NCBI GenBank assembly: GCA_002338715.1
Contig: DDIR01000093.1
Span: 1 to 35,947, forward strand
DNA: 35,947 nt
Direction of reading: 5' to 3'
From: Phycisphaerales bacterium UBA1845
GTDB taxonomy: Bacteria > Planctomycetota > Phycisphaerae > UBA1845
Shown here: in pieces, positions 1 through 6,882 of the stretch
Position numbering within the stretch: the first letter of the stretch is position 1
Layout of the letters: every line of letters begins with the position of its first letter
Position numbers and translations under genes: made by a program
Notes under the pieces: model-generated
What the model was told of the DNA's origin: nothing
The model's database searches: none
What the model saw: the letters and a program-made list of their open reading frames with translations, nothing else

Positions 1-380
1 TCTCGGCAGGCGAGGCTCCGCTGTCCGTCATTCTCAACGCGGAAGTTTCTGGATTCGGTTCGACATCGCTCGAAAACCTGCAAGTGTTCTGGGACTTGGG
101 CGACGGTAACACGGGAACCAGCCAGACCGTTTTCCACACGTATCAAATTCCCGGAACCTTCCCGGTCACGGTGACAGTTACCGACACACTCAATGGCGGC
201 AGCACGCAGGACACCGCGTTCATCACCGTAACGCCCAACCCCGACGATTCAAACGTATCGCCAACACCGACCTCGACACCTTCAGGAGGAAACGGCACGA
301 CGTTGTGCGGTACAGGCGGCGTGATGGCCATGATCGCCATGCTGATGATGTTTGCGATGCGTCGCCTTCGGTTGTTGTAG
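1..380 (+). CDS. PKD-domain surface protein, C-terminal end (5' partial)
   Basis: The reading frame is already open at base 3, so only the C-terminus of a longer protein is here. It shows a PKD (polycystic kidney disease) Ig-like fold: the WDLGDGNTG motif, then a FHTY turn and a PVTVTVTD strand. Such domains are extracellular spacers or adhesion modules. A Thr/Pro/Ser-rich linker follows. The protein ends with TLCGTGG, a Met-rich hydrophobic stretch of about 14 residues, and Arg-rich MRRLRLL. That tripartite tail (short Cys/Gly motif, membrane helix, basic end) is the layout of protein-sorting signals such as PEP-CTERM and MYXO-CTERM. The Cys-Gly version here is not one I can name. Function beyond 'exported, surface-sorted' is unknown. 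Confidence 0.8.
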   Translation, partial: SAGEAPLSVILNAEVSGFGSTSLENLQVFWDLGDGNTGTSQTVFHTYQIPGTFPVTVTVTDTLNGGSTQDTAFITVTPNPDDSNVSPTPTSTPSGGNGTTLCGTGGVMAMIAMLMMFAMRRLRLL

Positions 381-471
381 CGAGGGCTGACGCTGCAACC
401 TGGATCGGCAGAGGTCGGTTTACACTCCGTATCGACATGGCGTTTTCACGGCGCGGGCATGCGCGTTTGTC

Positions 472-500
472 TTGTCGCCCACCCACCCAACCGATATGAT
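472..500 (+). promoter_or_regulatory. Sigma70-type promoter for the Clp N-domain gene
   Basis: TTGTCG at 472-477 and TATGAT at 495-500 are separated by 17 bases. Initiation near 507 would give a leader of about 110 bases before the ATG at 618. Nothing else was recognised in the 381-617 gap; it has no convincing tRNA or ORF. Confidence 0.45.
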
Positions 501-617
501 GATTCCCGTGTGGCGGGTCCAATCGACGAAGTGGATTCAGATCGAACCGACTTCGCGCGGTAACTGCGACCACCCCGAGAACGAAAGATCCCGAGACGAA
601 AGTGAGCACCCAGTCAC

Positions 618-1055
618 ATGAACCCTCACCTGACCGAACGCGTTGAGAAGATACTCAAGCTGGCCGACGAGATCGCGCGCGAATACGAAATCGACTACAT
701 CGGTACCGAGCATATCCTTCTGGCGATCAGGAAAGAGGGAACTGGGGTCGCAAGCGCCGTGCTGAAAGACCGTGGCATCTCATTTGAAGGGGTCAAAAAA
801 GTTGTCGACGGACTCATCAAGAAAAGTCTCGAAGACACCTGGGTCTTCGGTCGCCTGCCTGGCTCGCCGCATTTCCGCAACGTCATCGCCCAAGCCGTCG
901 AACAAGCCAAAGCCATGAATTCAAAAGAAGTCTGCGCCGAACACCTGCTCCTCGCATTGATGAGCGAGCGGGACAGCGTCGCCCACCAGACGTTGAAGGA
1001 ACTTGGCTTTTCGCTCGACGAACTTCGCGACGAAATCGTCAAACAATCGGCGTAA
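618..1055 (+). CDS. Stand-alone Clp N-domain (ClpC/ClpA N-terminal repeat) protein
   Basis: The 145 residues consist almost entirely of two Clp_N repeats. The first has GTEHILLAIRKEG (about 35-47), the second CAEHLLLALMSER (about 102-114). This is the substrate/adaptor-binding head of ClpC-type AAA+ unfoldases. No Walker motifs follow: the gene stops after the second repeat, so it is a free N-domain and not a truncated chaperone. By analogy with ClpS or other free Clp_N proteins it could compete for or deliver substrates to a ClpCP machine elsewhere in the cell (inference). The ATG start fits the domain boundary. A sigma70-like promoter lies upstream and a weak hairpin downstream. Confidence 0.88.
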   Translation: MNPHLTERVEKILKLADEIAREYEIDYIGTEHILLAIRKEGTGVASAVLKDRGISFEGVKKVVDGLIKKSLEDTWVFGRLPGSPHFRNVIAQAVEQAKAMNSKEVCAEHLLLALMSERDSVAHQTLKELGFSLDELRDEIVKQSA

Positions 1056-1090
1056 GAACCACCCCATTCGCAAACCCAACCATAAGAAAT

Positions 1091-1120
1091 CCCCGCCGAT
1101 ATCGAATGACACGGGCGGGG
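1091..1120 (+). terminator. Possible terminator of the Clp N-domain gene
   Basis: CCCCGCC (1091-1097) pairs with GGCGGGG (1114-1120) across a 16-base loop, followed by AAAATTGTTT. It lies 35 bases after the stop codon. The stem is strong but the loop is long and the T-run short. Confidence 0.35.
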
Positions 1121-1142
1121 AAAATTGTTTCTGGAACACCTT

Positions 1143-1302
1143 TAGAACACCTTGAGTCCAAACGTAGCGACGCGCCAGCGCCGTCATTCCCGCGCAGGCG
1201 GGAATCCAGGGGCAAAACGAAGTCAATCCACGTGGGAACGGGCGCCCGGGCCGTGATGATTGGACGAACAGAGCGCGGCGATTGGATCAAGATCGCCATA
1301 GA
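1143..1302 (-). repeat. 160-bp dispersed repeat, copy 1 (inverted)
   Basis: The reverse complement of this stretch aligns without gaps over 160 bases to 2254-2413 and 6184-6343. Shared blocks include the start (GGCGATCTTGATCCAA-like), TGCTCGTCCA-like, CCCTGGATTCCCGC, GGGAATGACG and CTACGTTTG. The central hairpin ATTCCCGC/GCGGGAAT is at 1186-1205, 97 bases from the element start, the same offset as in the other copies. It has the ATTCCC-N8-GGGAAT form known from Neisseria dRS3 repeats. It lies between convergent genes. Confidence 0.9.
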
Positions 1303-1359
1303 ATGTCACAGCCGCATGTGTGACACGAAATTTCGCCGGAATCCCGTGTCATTTTCGCG

Positions 1360-1545
1360 TGTCTGACGAGATGGCAGTCACTGACGCATGGCTTCGTGGC
1401 GGGCGAGGGTGTCTGACATTGACGTGTTCTAGTGCAAGTATCGCGAATTCGGTGTCGGACAAGCGTGACATGTGTTCAGGCGCGCTCGATTTGTAGGCAC
1501 TCATTCGGGAGTCGCTTCGATGTCGCGATGATCCAGTGTCGGACA
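1360..1545. promoter_or_regulatory. Cluster of TGTCNGACA palindromes in a gene-free stretch
   Basis: The 1303-1626 gap has no convincing gene but is rich in TGTC/GACA. Three exact copies of the 9-base palindrome TGTCNGACA sit at 1410-1418, 1453-1461 and 1537-1545, with an 8/9 match at 1360-1368. Related half-sites (GTGTGACAC, GTGACATG, TGTCGGTCA) lie around them. The pattern is that of an operator cluster or a decayed repeat array. No regulator is identified, and the nearest genes are convergent, so the role is open. Confidence 0.45.
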
Positions 1546-1626
1546 ATCGGTGGCATTGTGATATTTTGGTTGCTGTCGGTCAGGCGATGGCTTGAAACGG
1601 GGGCAGGTCGCTGCAAATCTGGCTGA

Positions 1627-2199
1627 TCAGTTCGGCTTGAAGAGAGTCAGGTATTCGACGTTGCCTTTCCTGCCCACGATGGGGCTTGCGATGGTCCCTT
1701 TGGCGCCAAATCCGGCTAATTCCAAGTTTCGAAGTGTATCTTCCAGTACTTGAGCGGCTGCTGCTGGCGTGAGTACGCCCTTGGTCAAGAGTGTGGGGTC
1801 GGCTTCATAATGCGGCTTGATGAGGCTGATAATAGGGGCGTTGGGCTTCAGGAGTTTTCGGGCGGCTGGCAGGATGCGCTGCTGGCGGGTCCAAGCCACG
1901 TCGATGACGACGAGGTCAACCGGTTCTGGAAGCTCCAGGTGCAGGGCGTTGGTGCGTTCGAGGACGACGACACGATCGTCTTTCCGCAGTTTCCAAGCCA
2001 GCACGCCATAACCGGTGTCCACCGCGTAGACTTTTGACGCGCCGGATTGGAGCAAGCAATCGGTGAATCCGCCGGTGTTGCAGCCGAGGTCGGCACACGT
2101 CCAGCCCGAAGGGTCGATGGCGAACTGGTCAAGGGCGGCTTGGAGCTTTGCGCCGGCGCGAGAAACGAATTCGGCGGGGTTGGGATGGTGTTCGCTCAT
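1627..2199 (-). CDS. TlyA/FtsJ-type rRNA 2'-O-methyltransferase lacking the S4 domain
   Basis: This Rossmann methyltransferase of the TlyA (hemolysin A) family would transfer a methyl from SAM to rRNA ribose. Visible are the SAM loop DLGCNTGGFTDCLLQ (about 37-51), AVDTGYGVLAWKLR, ERTN at 81-84, and the FtsJ-type catalytic tetrad as K18 (SRAGAKL), D100 (VIDVAW), K128 (LIKPHYEA) and E182 (KGNVEYL). Typical TlyA is about 240-270 residues with an N-terminal S4 RNA-binding domain. Here only about 10 residues precede the SRAGAKL motif, so S4 is absent. The family's usual VSFISL after the catalytic Asp is replaced by VAWTRQQ. I chose the internal ATG at 2199; a longer frame reaching 2274 has no family similarity at its N-terminus. 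Confidence 0.85.
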   Translation of the reverse strand: MSEHHPNPAEFVSRAGAKLQAALDQFAIDPSGWTCADLGCNTGGFTDCLLQSGASKVYAVDTGYGVLAWKLRKDDRVVVLERTNALHLELPEPVDLVVIDVAWTRQQRILPAARKLLKPNAPIISLIKPHYEADPTLLTKGVLTPAAAAQVLEDTLRNLELAGFGAKGTIASPIVGRKGNVEYLTLFKPN

Positions 2200-2253
2200 G
2201 GATAGCGCGGTCCGGGTGCGGGATGGTGCTCCTGGTGAACAGATCGGTTGGAG

Positions 2254-2413
2254 TCTATAGCGATCTTCATCCAAGCGTAGCGTTCTGCTCGTCCAGTCTC
2301 TACCGCACGGGCGCCGTTGCCTACGTGGATTGGTTTCGTTTCGTCCCTGGATTCCCGCTTTCGCGGGAATGACGACGCTGTCGCGCCGATACGTTTGAAC
2401 TCAAAGTGTTCTA
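2254..2413 (+). repeat. 160-bp dispersed repeat, copy 2
   Basis: This copy aligns without gaps to 6184-6343 and to the reverse complement of 1143-1302. The core hairpin ATTCCCGC-TTTC-GCGGGAAT is at 2351-2370. The element ends in GTGTTCTA immediately before the A-tract of the rpsT terminator, so it sits between the tlyA-like start and the rpsT terminator on a co-oriented minus strand. Confidence 0.92.
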
Positions 2414-2415
2414 AC

Positions 2416-2441
2416 AAAAAACGCACCCACGTGGGGTGCGT
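2416..2441 (-). terminator. Rho-independent terminator of rpsT
   Basis: Read on the minus strand, ACGCACCC pairs with GGGTGCGT (8 bp, loop CACGT), followed directly by TTTTT. It lies about 40 bases downstream of the rpsT stop codon. This is a textbook intrinsic terminator and insulates rpsT from the tlyA-like gene. Confidence 0.88.
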
Positions 2442-2482
2442 TGGGGTGAAGCATAGATTGATTGGCCGCAAGTGAATCGAGC

Positions 2483-2755
2483 TTAAGACGCTGTCTTGGC
2501 GGCATTTAGCTTGTGGGCAAGGCGTGACTTCTTGCGTGCGGCAGTGTTCTTGTGCATCGTGCTGGTGGATGATGCCTGATCCAGAATCTTGGTGACTTTG
2601 CGGTATTCGGTTTCGGCCGTCGCGACGTCGTGGGCGCGAAGGGCGTCTTCGAACTTGCGGATCTGGGTCTTGATCGCCGATTTGCGTGCAACGTTCTGAG
2701 CGCGACGAACGGTGTTCTGGCGAATTCTCTTCTTAGCAGATGCTGAGTTGGCCAC
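2483..2755 (-). CDS. rpsT: 30S ribosomal protein S20
   Basis: The 90-residue, Lys/Arg-rich protein begins (M)ANSASAKKRIRQN, the canonical S20 N-terminus, and continues with the helical 16S rRNA-binding body, including the conserved MHKNTAARKKSRL segment near the C-terminus. S20 is a primary binder of the 5' domain of 16S rRNA. The start is GTG at 2753-2755. TGGAGA lies 8-9 bases upstream, and a longer ATG frame from 2794 would add 13 unrelated residues. It is a single-gene unit with its own terminator. Confidence 0.97.
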   Translation of the reverse strand: MANSASAKKRIRQNTVRRAQNVARKSAIKTQIRKFEDALRAHDVATAETEYRKVTKILDQASSTSTMHKNTAARKKSRLAHKLNAAKTAS

Positions 2756-2886
2756 GTCGGTATTCTCCAAACAAAAAAACGAAGCGGGTTTCAATCACCC
2801 GCCGCTACATCGAAATCCACAGGTTCGCATCGCCTGAAAAGCCATTCACAGGCCAAAAAACCTGTGATTTGCAGGCCTCTGGGCGC

Positions 2887-4341
2887 TTATAGCCCTTCTA
2901 TGCGGCTGCGAACGTCGCGGTAATTATAATCGACCTGCAATAACTTTCCATAGGTCTGCTTGGCATCTGCCGTATCTTTGTTGGCTTCTTGGGAGCGGCC
3001 CAGCCAATAGTTCAATTCCTTGGCCATATCGTCGTCTGTGAGCTCATAATCGCCGATTGCGTCCGTCAGAATGCTGGCAGCTTGGGCAAACAGGTCCTTC
3101 TGATAGAAGCATCGGCCCAGATAAAGGGCGCACGAATGGCGGACCTTGGGTTCGGAGCGGGATTGCTGGAGCAGGGGGATGGCCTCATCGAATTTGCTCA
3201 CCTGGAAAAGGCGGCGGGCATATTCGTATTTGAGGCGCAAATCTGTGGGATACTTGGTTACCCGCTCCTTGTATGCCCCGACTTCGAAGGCCAGGCGGCG
3301 TTTCATGAGCGATTTGTACGCCTCATCGTCGCCAGATTTCTTGGCTTTTCGGGCGTTGCGGCCCATCTGGCGAATGGCAATGTCGTCGGCTCGCAGCTTG
3401 AAGCGATAGTTGTCGGTGGCTTTGTACTTCTCGATGAGGAGCTTGATGGCTTCGGCTTCACGGTTGTCGTTTTCGTCCTTGATGAGCAGGTTGACGTAGG
3501 AGATGACCTTGGCTTCGACGTCCGGGTTGGCTTCCATCTCTTCTTTGGCGTGTTGGACGAGTTCGGCTTGTCGCTCTTCGGACTGGACGATGCGGTCCTG
3601 GTCGTGGAGCCGAGCCTGGCTGCCCGAGTCCTGCACGCTTTCGCGAAAGGAGTCTGCGGTCTGGTAATTCCCGCGAAGGATGGCCAACTTGGTCGAGAGG
3701 TTGCGGACCACATTGCCCAGATCGCGATTCTTGGGCTCGACGGATTGCTGCGTCGACAGTGCTTCGAGCCCGATTTGATAAGCCGCCAGTGCTTCGGTCA
3801 TTTCGCGGCGGGCTTGGCAGCGATCACCGACTTCCTCGCAGTAATCCTTAAGCGTGGTGTATTTCTTGGGCTTCTGCTTTTTGTCGTTCTTGAGATTTTC
3901 AAGAACGATGGGCGCGACCCACAGGGCGGCTTGATCGCAGTGGGCTTTGTTGGCGTTTTTCAGTAAGCCTTCGGCGTAATCAGAATTCTGCGGATCGTGG
4001 GCGAGTAGCCATGCCGCGTTGACCATGCCCTTGATCGGATCTTTCGCCGACATCGAATACTTCATCGTTTCGCGCATGCCCGGCTTTTTACCGCCGGTTT
4101 GCCATCGCGCGACACCGCAACCGCGGAGTGGTTTGAAGCCCTCCTCGACCGCTTCCGGATTGATCGCCAACCCTTCGACAAATGACTTGATGGCGTAATC
4201 GTAGTTGCGTTGATCGACGAGTTTCCTGGCTTGTTCAAACCAGCGGGCAGCCGACTTGCGTTTGACGTCGGTCACTTCATAGCGCGCGATCGCGGGATCG
4301 ATTGGCTCATTCGAGGTGTTATCGGGGGCGTCAGCCGTCAT
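2887..4341 (-). CDS. TPR-rich cytoplasmic protein
   Basis: This 484-residue, charged, mostly helical protein has no signal peptide or membrane segment. TPR-like repeats are visible near the N-terminus (ARWFEQARKLVDQRNYDYAIKSFVEGLAINP, about 33-63) and at the C-terminus (YEYARRLFQVSKFDEAIPLLQQ; ALYLGRCFYQKDLFAQAASIL; ELNYWLGRSQEANKDTADAKQTYGKLLQVD). The middle is Lys/Glu-rich. It ends VDYNYRDVRSRIEGL, a tail I associate with planctomycete TPR proteins of unknown function. The likely role is a protein-interaction scaffold; no enzyme motif is present. A TATAAT box 7 bases before the ATG suggests a leaderless mRNA. Confidence 0.85.
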   Translation of the reverse strand: MTADAPDNTSNEPIDPAIARYEVTDVKRKSAARWFEQARKLVDQRNYDYAIKSFVEGLAINPEAVEEGFKPLRGCGVARWQTGGKKPGMRETMKYSMSAKDPIKGMVNAAWLLAHDPQNSDYAEGLLKNANKAHCDQAALWVAPIVLENLKNDKKQKPKKYTTLKDYCEEVGDRCQARREMTEALAAYQIGLEALSTQQSVEPKNRDLGNVVRNLSTKLAILRGNYQTADSFRESVQDSGSQARLHDQDRIVQSEERQAELVQHAKEEMEANPDVEAKVISYVNLLIKDENDNREAEAIKLLIEKYKATDNYRFKLRADDIAIRQMGRNARKAKKSGDDEAYKSLMKRRLAFEVGAYKERVTKYPTDLRLKYEYARRLFQVSKFDEAIPLLQQSRSEPKVRHSCALYLGRCFYQKDLFAQAASILTDAIGDYELTDDDMAKELNYWLGRSQEANKDTADAKQTYGKLLQVDYNYRDVRSRIEGL

Positions 4342-4348
4342 GTTCTTA

Positions 4349-4354
4349 ATTATA
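4349..4354 (-). promoter_or_regulatory. -10 box placing the transcript start at the ATG of the TPR gene
   Basis: On the minus strand a perfect TATAAT is followed by TAAGAAC and then ATG (4339-4341). Initiation 7-8 bases after the box would start the mRNA at the start codon. There is no Shine-Dalgarno sequence in the gap and no clear -35 match. The rest of 4342-4589, about 250 bases, shows only the def leader. Confidence 0.45.
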
Positions 4355-4589
4355 CTCTTAGTAGGTGGCGACTCTCCACCATTCGATGCGGTGAATATTG
4401 ACGCATCGGGAACAGGCGAGTAGAGTCGAAATTGCTATTAAGTCTTGTAAGAACGGTTGTTACGAAACGCAACCGATGGATGCTAGCGAGTTGCGCGACC
4501 GTGTCAACCTGCGCCGTTGCGGGAGGCGGACGTCAAGCGGGCGGGGCTGTTCTCGCGAGAACGGGTCCGTGCTCTGGAAGGTGTGAACC

Positions 4590-5159
4590 GTGTTGGATCA
4601 GATCGACATCGAATCGCTTGAGATCGTGAAGTATCCGAGCCCGATCCTGCGAAAGAACTGCGAGCCGATCAAGGCGTTTGATGAGACGCTCGTGCGGCTG
4701 GTGCGGCGGATGTGCGAATTGATGCACAATCAGAATGGAGTCGGGTTGGCCGGCCCGCAGGTGGGATTGCCGCTGCGCATCTTTGTGTGGAACGCGACGG
4801 GCGCCCCCGGTGATGACCGCGTTTCGGTCAATCCGGTTCTTGAAGACCTGCAAGGGCAAGTTGAAGCCGAAGAAGGCTGCCTGTCGATTCCCGAGGTTCA
4901 TGTTCGGGTGAAGCGGGCATCCACCGCGAAGCTGGTCGCGTTTGATGCATCGGGCGCGGAGTATGAAATCGTGGGTCAGGATTTGATGGCCCGCATCTGG
5001 CAGCATGAAAACGATCACCTCAATGGTCGGTTGATCCTCGACTACCAGTCGCCCGGTGAAGAGATCGCCCACCGCAGAACCCTCAAGGAATTGACGGCTG
5101 AGTACAAGAAAGCCCACCCTTCCAAGAAAGCTACCTCGGCACGCGGGCGGAGACGATAA
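4590..5159 (+). CDS. def: Peptide deformylase
   Basis: It removes the N-formyl group from nascent proteins using a Fe/Zn centre. All three family motifs are present: GVGLAGPQ (50-57, usual GxGLAAxQ), EEGCLSIP (94-101, Cys97 metal ligand) and QHENDH (138-143, His139 and His143 metal ligands with Glu140 catalytic). The length of 189 residues is normal. The start is GTG at 4590, preceded by GGAAGGTG. The gene is followed after three bases by fmt, the usual def-fmt operon, coupling formyl removal with formylation of initiator tRNA. The last 20 residues are basic (ARGRRR) and variable in the family. Confidence 0.97.
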   Translation: MLDQIDIESLEIVKYPSPILRKNCEPIKAFDETLVRLVRRMCELMHNQNGVGLAGPQVGLPLRIFVWNATGAPGDDRVSVNPVLEDLQGQVEAEEGCLSIPEVHVRVKRASTAKLVAFDASGAEYEIVGQDLMARIWQHENDHLNGRLILDYQSPGEEIAHRRTLKELTAEYKKAHPSKKATSARGRRR

Positions 5160-5162
5160 CCG

Positions 5163-6113
5163 TTGCGCATTGTCTTGATGGCATCCGGGGACTTTGCAAT
5201 TCCCACCCTGCGTTCATTGCTTGATCGCGGGCATGAACTGCCTTTGGTTGTCACCCAGCCGGACCGGGGAAGTGGTCGCGGGCGTAAGGTGCAGTGCACA
5301 GCCACCAAAGCCAAGGCGCTCGAATTGGGGCTTGAGGTCCTGGCGACACCGAATATCAATGACCCGGAAATTGTGAAGCGACTGCGCAGCCTGAAGGCTG
5401 ACGTGGGGCTTGCGATTGCGTTTGGGCAGAAGATCGGCGCGGAGGTACGCGGTGTTTTTGCCCATGACTGTATCAACCTGCACGCCTCGCTGTTGCCGAA
5501 ATACCGTGGAGCCGCACCGTTCCAGTGGTGCGTGATCAATGGCGACGAAGAGACCGGCGTGACGACGTTTCGGTTGGTGGATCGGATGGACGCGGGGCCC
5601 ATCTATGTGCAGCGGCGGACGATGCTTCGGGCGCAGGAACGGGCGTGCGAGTTACACGACCGGTTGGCCGCGATCGGAGTGGATGCGGTGCATGCCACGC
5701 TTGAGATTTTTGAGTCGAATCCTGAATTTCAGCCAGTGCCACAGGATGACACTTTGGCGACACGGGCGCCGAAGATTGCCAAGGAAGATGGCCACGTGCG
5801 ATTCGATCAGCCGGCGGCGGTGCTGGTCAACAAGATCAACGGGTTGTGGGATTGGCCCGGGGCGCGGTGCGAGTTTGTCTCGAAGGTCACCGGGAAATCT
5901 GAGACGGTGATGCTGGCGATGGCGCGTTTGGGGGCCAGCGACAAGCCGGCAGAGAAGCCGGGAACCGTTGACTTTCGTCGCCAGGTCGCGACGGCTGACC
6001 AGTATTTGGAGATCCTGGAGGTCAAACCGTCGGGCGGCAGACTCATGCCATTTGAAGACTACGTCAACGGTCGCCGGATTCAGCCGGGGGACTTGTTTGC
6101 GCCCATCGATTGA
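5163..6113 (+). CDS. fmt: Methionyl-tRNA formyltransferase
   Basis: It formylates initiator Met-tRNA with 10-formyl-THF. The N-terminal catalytic domain shows QPDRGSGRGRK (32-42), the NLHASLLPKYRGAAPFQ signature (105-121, with catalytic Asn105 and His107) and MDAGPI with catalytic Asp143. The C-terminal tRNA-binding OB-like domain follows (about 205-316), including INGLWDWPGA and the final NGRRIQPGDLF. The length of 316 residues is normal. The start codon is TTG at 5163, three bases after the def stop, so expression is probably coupled to def. The ASGDFAIPTLR N-terminus right after this codon supports it. Confidence 0.97.
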   Translation: MRIVLMASGDFAIPTLRSLLDRGHELPLVVTQPDRGSGRGRKVQCTATKAKALELGLEVLATPNINDPEIVKRLRSLKADVGLAIAFGQKIGAEVRGVFAHDCINLHASLLPKYRGAAPFQWCVINGDEETGVTTFRLVDRMDAGPIYVQRRTMLRAQERACELHDRLAAIGVDAVHATLEIFESNPEFQPVPQDDTLATRAPKIAKEDGHVRFDQPAAVLVNKINGLWDWPGARCEFVSKVTGKSETVMLAMARLGASDKPAEKPGTVDFRRQVATADQYLEILEVKPSGGRLMPFEDYVNGRRIQPGDLFAPID

Positions 6114-6183
6114 TGCGATGCGGTCGTGTCAGGCACTGGGTGACAATCGCCCCGTGGCACACCCGATTCTTTGGTGCGCGTCG

Positions 6184-6343
6184 CCCATGGCGAACTTGAT
6201 CCAAGTGTAGCGTCTTGCTCGTCCACACTTTGGAGCGCGGGCGACGGTACTCGCCTGGACTGACTTTGTTTTTCCCCTGGATTCCCGCTTTCGCGGGAAT
6301 GACGGCGCTGCCCCGGGGCCTACGTTTGAATTAGCGCTCGCTA
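6184..6343 (+). repeat. 160-bp dispersed repeat, copy 3
   Basis: Ungapped match to copies 1 and 2, with more substitutions at both ends and in the first half. The hairpin ATTCCCGC-TTTC-GCGGGAAT is at 6281-6300, again 97 bases from the element start. The element lies between convergent genes. Its last three bases coincide with the TAG stop codon (6341-6343) of the 138-residue minus-strand gene. Confidence 0.85.
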
Positions 6344-6757
6344 ACGATCGAGAAGGTCATTCATGGTCGGCGGCTTGGAGATGCCCTCTACGTCGCCAGC
6401 TGCATCAAACTTGACCAGGAATTGCTCCTCGGTCGTGAACTTGTAGTAAAACTCAAAACCTTCCGGCAGTGAATCGTCAGCCAATCGATCTTCGAGATTC
6501 TTGGCATCGAACGGCATGAACGGACCCGGCTTGGGGAACTCGATCTCGTTGCCGCCGATGTTCTGTTTTTGGAGGACATAGAAGCGGCACTCGCCGGGTT
6601 CGGAGACGGCTACAACTTTCTGCCAGGACATGCCGGGTTTGATGGCGGCTTTTGCGTCGCGACCCTGCTGAGCCGGGTCGAAAGACAGCAACCCACCGTA
6701 GTGCATTGCGCCGTAACCGATACCGACAACCAGTACCAATCCAATCAGGAATTTCAT
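6341..6757 (-). CDS. Small membrane-anchored protein of unknown function
   Basis: The 138 residues start with a hydrophobic N-terminal segment (KFLIGLVLVVGIGYGAM, about 2-18) that could be an uncleaved anchor or signal peptide. A periplasmic-type domain follows, with AAIKPGMSWQKVVAVSEPGECRFYVL and a final FTTEEQFLVKFDAAGDVEGI. The 'PGMSWQKV...GEP' and 'V.FD..G.V' elements resemble small SmpA/OmlA (BamE)-like folds, but this is a pattern impression, not an assignment. The reading frame is convincing and the start carries a hydrophobic signal. Its stop codon falls at the edge of repeat copy 3. Confidence 0.75.
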   Translation of the reverse strand: MKFLIGLVLVVGIGYGAMHYGGLLSFDPAQQGRDAKAAIKPGMSWQKVVAVSEPGECRFYVLQKQNIGGNEIEFPKPGPFMPFDAKNLEDRLADDSLPEGFEFYYKFTTEEQFLVKFDAAGDVEGISKPPTMNDLLDR

Positions 6758-6882
6758 GGTTCGATCCTTAAGCTAAAGAGTAGTCATCTACCGGCCTATC
6801 GAAACGCCACTCTGATGCGGGATGTGATTCCTACCCGTTACTTGTAACAAACGGTACGGGGGCGATCAAATTTATTGCGAAA

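Noticed and set aside
381..617. tRNA or other structured RNA gene
   Set aside because: No cloverleaf, T-loop or anticodon arm could be matched here or in the other intergenic gaps I read.
1106..1366. Small frames through the 160-bp repeats reading SFPRRRESR-like peptides
   Set aside because: The same peptide frame is open in all three copies, but it has no conserved start or ribosome site, and such peptides are a known by-product of this hairpin repeat.
1303..1626. CRISPR array
   Set aside because: The repeated unit is only 9 bases, the spacing is irregular (50, 43, 84 bases between centres), and there are no cas genes.
2847..2866. CACAGG/CCTGTG hairpin between the TPR gene and rpsT as a terminator
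   Set aside because: The stem is only 6 bp with an A-rich loop and no T-tract follows on the minus strand.
2989..3966. 325-codon plus-strand frame opposite the TPR gene
   Set aside because: Hydrophobic, Gly/Val/Phe-rich reverse reading of a Lys/Glu-rich gene; no ribosome site or motif.
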